DNA of 64,000 bases, taken from CAZVON01 sp964628435. Lineage in GTDB: Bacteria; Patescibacteriota; Microgenomatia; Levybacterales; UBA12049. Location of the stretch: contig CAZVON010000003.1 of NCBI GenBank assembly GCA_964628435.1, positions 1-64,000 on the forward strand. Direction: 5' to 3'. Under the pieces are notes generated by a model that made no database searches, was not told the DNA's origin, and was given only the letters and a program-made list of their open reading frames with translations. The translations under genes and the position numbers were made by a program. Of the stretch, positions 62,263 through 64,000 are shown piece after piece. How positions within the stretch are numbered: position 1 is the stretch's first letter; each line of letters starts with the position of its first letter.

Positions 62263-63447
62263 TAAAGAAAGGTAACCAATATGACTATTGTTAAAGTAGC
62301 GAGAGAAGTACCAAAATACAAAAAGAAAAACACTGTAGGTAACTAATAGTCGTTTTACTGACGGGGATCTTTTTAGGTATTTTAGCAAAAGAATCATCAC
62401 AGGAAGACCAATAATTAGTTGCCAAATATAAAATGGATAATATTGTTGACCGTTTTCAATAACACCAAATTGCTGCAGCACCATCCCAATACCATACCCT
62501 GATATTGGATAGCTATGAGGTACAGACCCTGAAAGATACCCAATAGTACTATCTAAATATGCCTTACTATCCCACAGAACAAATGGAAAAATAATTACTA
62601 CCAATGTAACAACAAACAAGGAAATGTGCCTCAAGCTCTTTTTAACTGACCTTGCTTGAAAGTAGATATATGCAAAATACAATGGTAGAATTGGCCAGAC
62701 TGATTGTTTAACTCCAAAAGACAAAGCGATCAGGACTCCAGCCAGAGAATACTTGCCCAAAAATAGTAAATATAATCCTAAAAACAAAAAAGTGTACATA
62801 AATATATCTGACCTACCTTCAAGCGTATATCCAAGCATTGCTGGATTTAAGGTAAGTAGTATCACAAAAAGAAGTTTATTCTTTTTGTCTTTTATAAGAA
62901 TATAGGCAGTTATGATTAAGAGAAGAAATAAAAACATTAATGGCATTCTTCCATCAAAATATCCGAATATACGATTACTTACTAAATAAAATGGTATTGA
63001 AAAGATGAGATAAAACGGTTGCATGACAAAATGATATAGTGCAGGATTTTCGTCTTTATCTGAATAATGCCACTCCTCTAATGGGGTTCCAAAATAAGTA
63101 GAAGAATAGGGATTTTTCCCATGTAATAAAAATTGAATTGCTGCCTCCTGTTGTAAAACAATATCATGAATCATATATATGGGATGTGTCTGGTGTCGTA
63201 CGATAATTGCAGATACAAACGCGCTACCTAAAACTGTTATTATCGTAATCCATAATACTATATGCTTTAAAAAATAGTTTATTTTTTCTTTAAAAGCAAA
63301 AATATCCAATAGTATATAGAGAAACAGAAGAAAAAATATAATACCAAAAAGCCAATAAGGAGTTTCTGAGGGTCCTATTCGATAGGACATAATAAAAGGG
63401 ACAATTAAAGCAAAAAGCAGGACAGAATTCAACTGAATATTTTTCAT
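62200..63447 (-). CDS. GT-C membrane glycosyltransferase (GT87/DUF2029-like)
   Basis: 415 residues with about ten to eleven helices. MIHDIVLQQEAAIQFLLHGK and NPYSSTYFGTPLEEWHYSD form the large first outside loop, with an Asp in the usual catalytic place. LNPAMLGYTLEGRSDIFMYT and ALSFGVKQSVWPILPLYF are typical of GT87/DUF2029-type mannosyltransferases (an acidic residue before a membrane helix, and the K/Q-containing SFGVKQ). Its C-terminal 20 codons are read opposite the end of the YfhO gene. It begins one base after the stop codon of the upstream gene. Sugar unknown. Confidence 0.75.
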   Translation of the reverse strand: MKNIQLNSVLLFALIVPFIMSYRIGPSETPYWLFGIIFFLLFLYILLDIFAFKEKINYFLKHIVLWITIITVLGSAFVSAIIVRHQTHPIYMIHDIVLQQEAAIQFLLHGKNPYSSTYFGTPLEEWHYSDKDENPALYHFVMQPFYLIFSIPFYLVSNRIFGYFDGRMPLMFLFLLLIITAYILIKDKKNKLLFVILLTLNPAMLGYTLEGRSDIFMYTFLFLGLYLLFLGKYSLAGVLIALSFGVKQSVWPILPLYFAYIYFQARSVKKSLRHISLFVVTLVVIIFPFVLWDSKAYLDSTIGYLSGSVPHSYPISGYGIGMVLQQFGVIENGQQYYPFYIWQLIIGLPVMILLLKYLKRSPSVKRLLVTYSVFLFVFWYFSRYFNNSHIGYLSLLFISAYFFPEKDNSTIQKNT

Positions 63448-63448
63448 A

Positions 63449-64000
63449 TTAATTTCTAGTGTCCCATTCTTCTGTTGAGCGGTATATTTCGCTTGGGTTC
63501 ACAATTGCCCATTTGTCCTTTGAAAGCTGTATATCTGAAGATCTATTTAAGTCAAACAATTGATAGCCACCCCTATCTCCATATATTAATGAACCTTTAA
63601 CTTCATACTGCATGGTTTGTATAATCACTCCAACTTTATGTCCGTTGTCGTCTATCTTACCCTCTATATCTAAAAATAACACCAATGGTAAACTTTTATC
63701 TTTTACTCCCAATTCTCGATCATATATAGCAAATTTTTTATCTGGGTAACGTTCTAAAAGAGCTTTTTTCTGAAGCGACACTACATGAGCGGTATAATCA
63801 TACTCTCCCCCAAGATAAGGAATATTTTTTACAGATGTTAAAACTACTATTATTAGTAAGACTAATATTCCTACAATTCTGTTGATAGAAATTATTCTTA
63901 GCACGACATATGCGGAAACCAACAAAACAAAAGGATGTAAAAAAACTAAATAGCTATCAAACAATGGTGTCCGTGTATATTTTAGGACTACAATCATTGC
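63449..64000 (-). CDS. PMT-like GT-C membrane glycosyltransferase, C-terminal part
   Basis: At least 183 codons; the frame is open through the ATG at 63997 to the window edge (next codon Ala), so that ATG is internal and the gene continues beyond. SYLVFLHPFVLLVSAYVVLR and RIVGILVLLIIVVLTSVKNI are the last helices. The outside domain has QKKALLERYPDKKFAIYDRE and VLFLDIEGKIDDNGHKVGVI, closely parallel to RKYPQKTFQVYEC and LFVLDSHEKI.NDMKIGI in the protein at 46947. It is therefore a fourth member of that group. It lies at the head of the minus pair facing the YfhO gene. Confidence 0.75.
   Translation of the reverse strand, partial: AMIVVLKYTRTPLFDSYLVFLHPFVLLVSAYVVLRIISINRIVGILVLLIIVVLTSVKNIPYLGGEYDYTAHVVSLQKKALLERYPDKKFAIYDRELGVKDKSLPLVLFLDIEGKIDDNGHKVGVIIQTMQYEVKGSLIYGDRGGYQLFDLNRSSDIQLSKDKWAIVNPSEIYRSTEEWDTRN

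Noticed and set aside
1..64000. tRNA, rRNA, CRISPR arrays, insertion sequences, integrases, phage genes, origins, riboswitches
   Set aside because: None was recognised: no direct-repeat arrays, no transposase or integrase motifs, and intergenic spaces are mostly under 100 bases.

Overview
The window is an A+T-rich (by eye about one-third G+C), tightly packed bacterial segment given over almost entirely to surface-glycan synthesis. Genes abut or overlap by 4-20 bases, Shine-Dalgarno sites are weak, and several transcription units appear to start directly at their ATG. Families of very large GT-C-type membrane proteins are repeated many times. Together with a DUF5667-like exported protein and GT39 paralogues carrying a GYNAYS..GKDE motif, this suggests a Candidate Phyla Radiation genome, most likely Microgenomates-like (inference; no rRNA or ribosomal protein marker is present). 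TAA, TAG and TGA all end genes, so the standard bacterial code applies. Four runs of exactly 10 N show that this is a scaffold.

Layout. (1) 1-21505: the tail of a PseB/CapD-type dehydratase (+), then a long minus-strand unit. It reads from a methyltransferase (21505) through two glycosyltransferases, a cytidylyltransferase (rfbF), a UXS-like SDR, UDP-glucose dehydrogenase and a sugar C-methyltransferase, into a set of AftD/YfhO-like giant membrane proteins. One of these is split by an in-frame TAG. (2) 21551-22779: coaBC, with a spurious gap. (3) 22861-26637 (+): hexapeptide acyltransferase, thiolase, FabG-like reductase and GT4, a possible 3-hydroxyacyl-CoA supply and transfer module. (4) 34973-26640 (-): GT4, GT2, a CDP-glucose-dehydratase-like SDR, two GT2 paralogues, an unknown membrane protein, a ColD-like PLP dehydratase with His in place of the catalytic Lys, and a sugar aminotransferase. 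(5) 35076-36296 (+): a lone C-methyltransferase. (6) 58400-36316 (-): about 20 genes: GT39, PMT-like, PTPS-related and MptA/B-like GT-C proteins, galE, a second SDR, GT2/GT4 enzymes, a Wzx-type flippase and a DPM/ALG5-like GT2. (7) 58557-62262 (+): GT-C plus YfhO. (8) 64000-62200 (-): two more GT-C proteins, the last running off the window.

How the parts work together: cytoplasmic enzymes make nucleotide sugars (UDP-GlcA, UDP-Gal, CDP-6-deoxyhexose, amino, 3-deoxy, C-methyl and perhaps acylated sugars). GT2 and GT4 enzymes build lipid-linked oligosaccharides and the flippase exports them. The GT-C proteins probably add sugars from polyprenyl-phosphate donors on the outer face.

Points for a second look: an RNase J-like N-terminus embedded in a membrane-protein gene beside a gap (probable chimera); two gaps whose flanks overlap by 6 and 4 bases and close into perfect reading frames; an in-frame amber splitting a ~1,240-codon gene; a doubly frameshifted GT-C gene; a recurrent TATAAT 6-8 bases before ATG; and the thiolase/reductase/acyltransferase cassette. 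No RNA gene, CRISPR array, transposase or origin was recognised, and no stretch over 300 bases lacks a gene.
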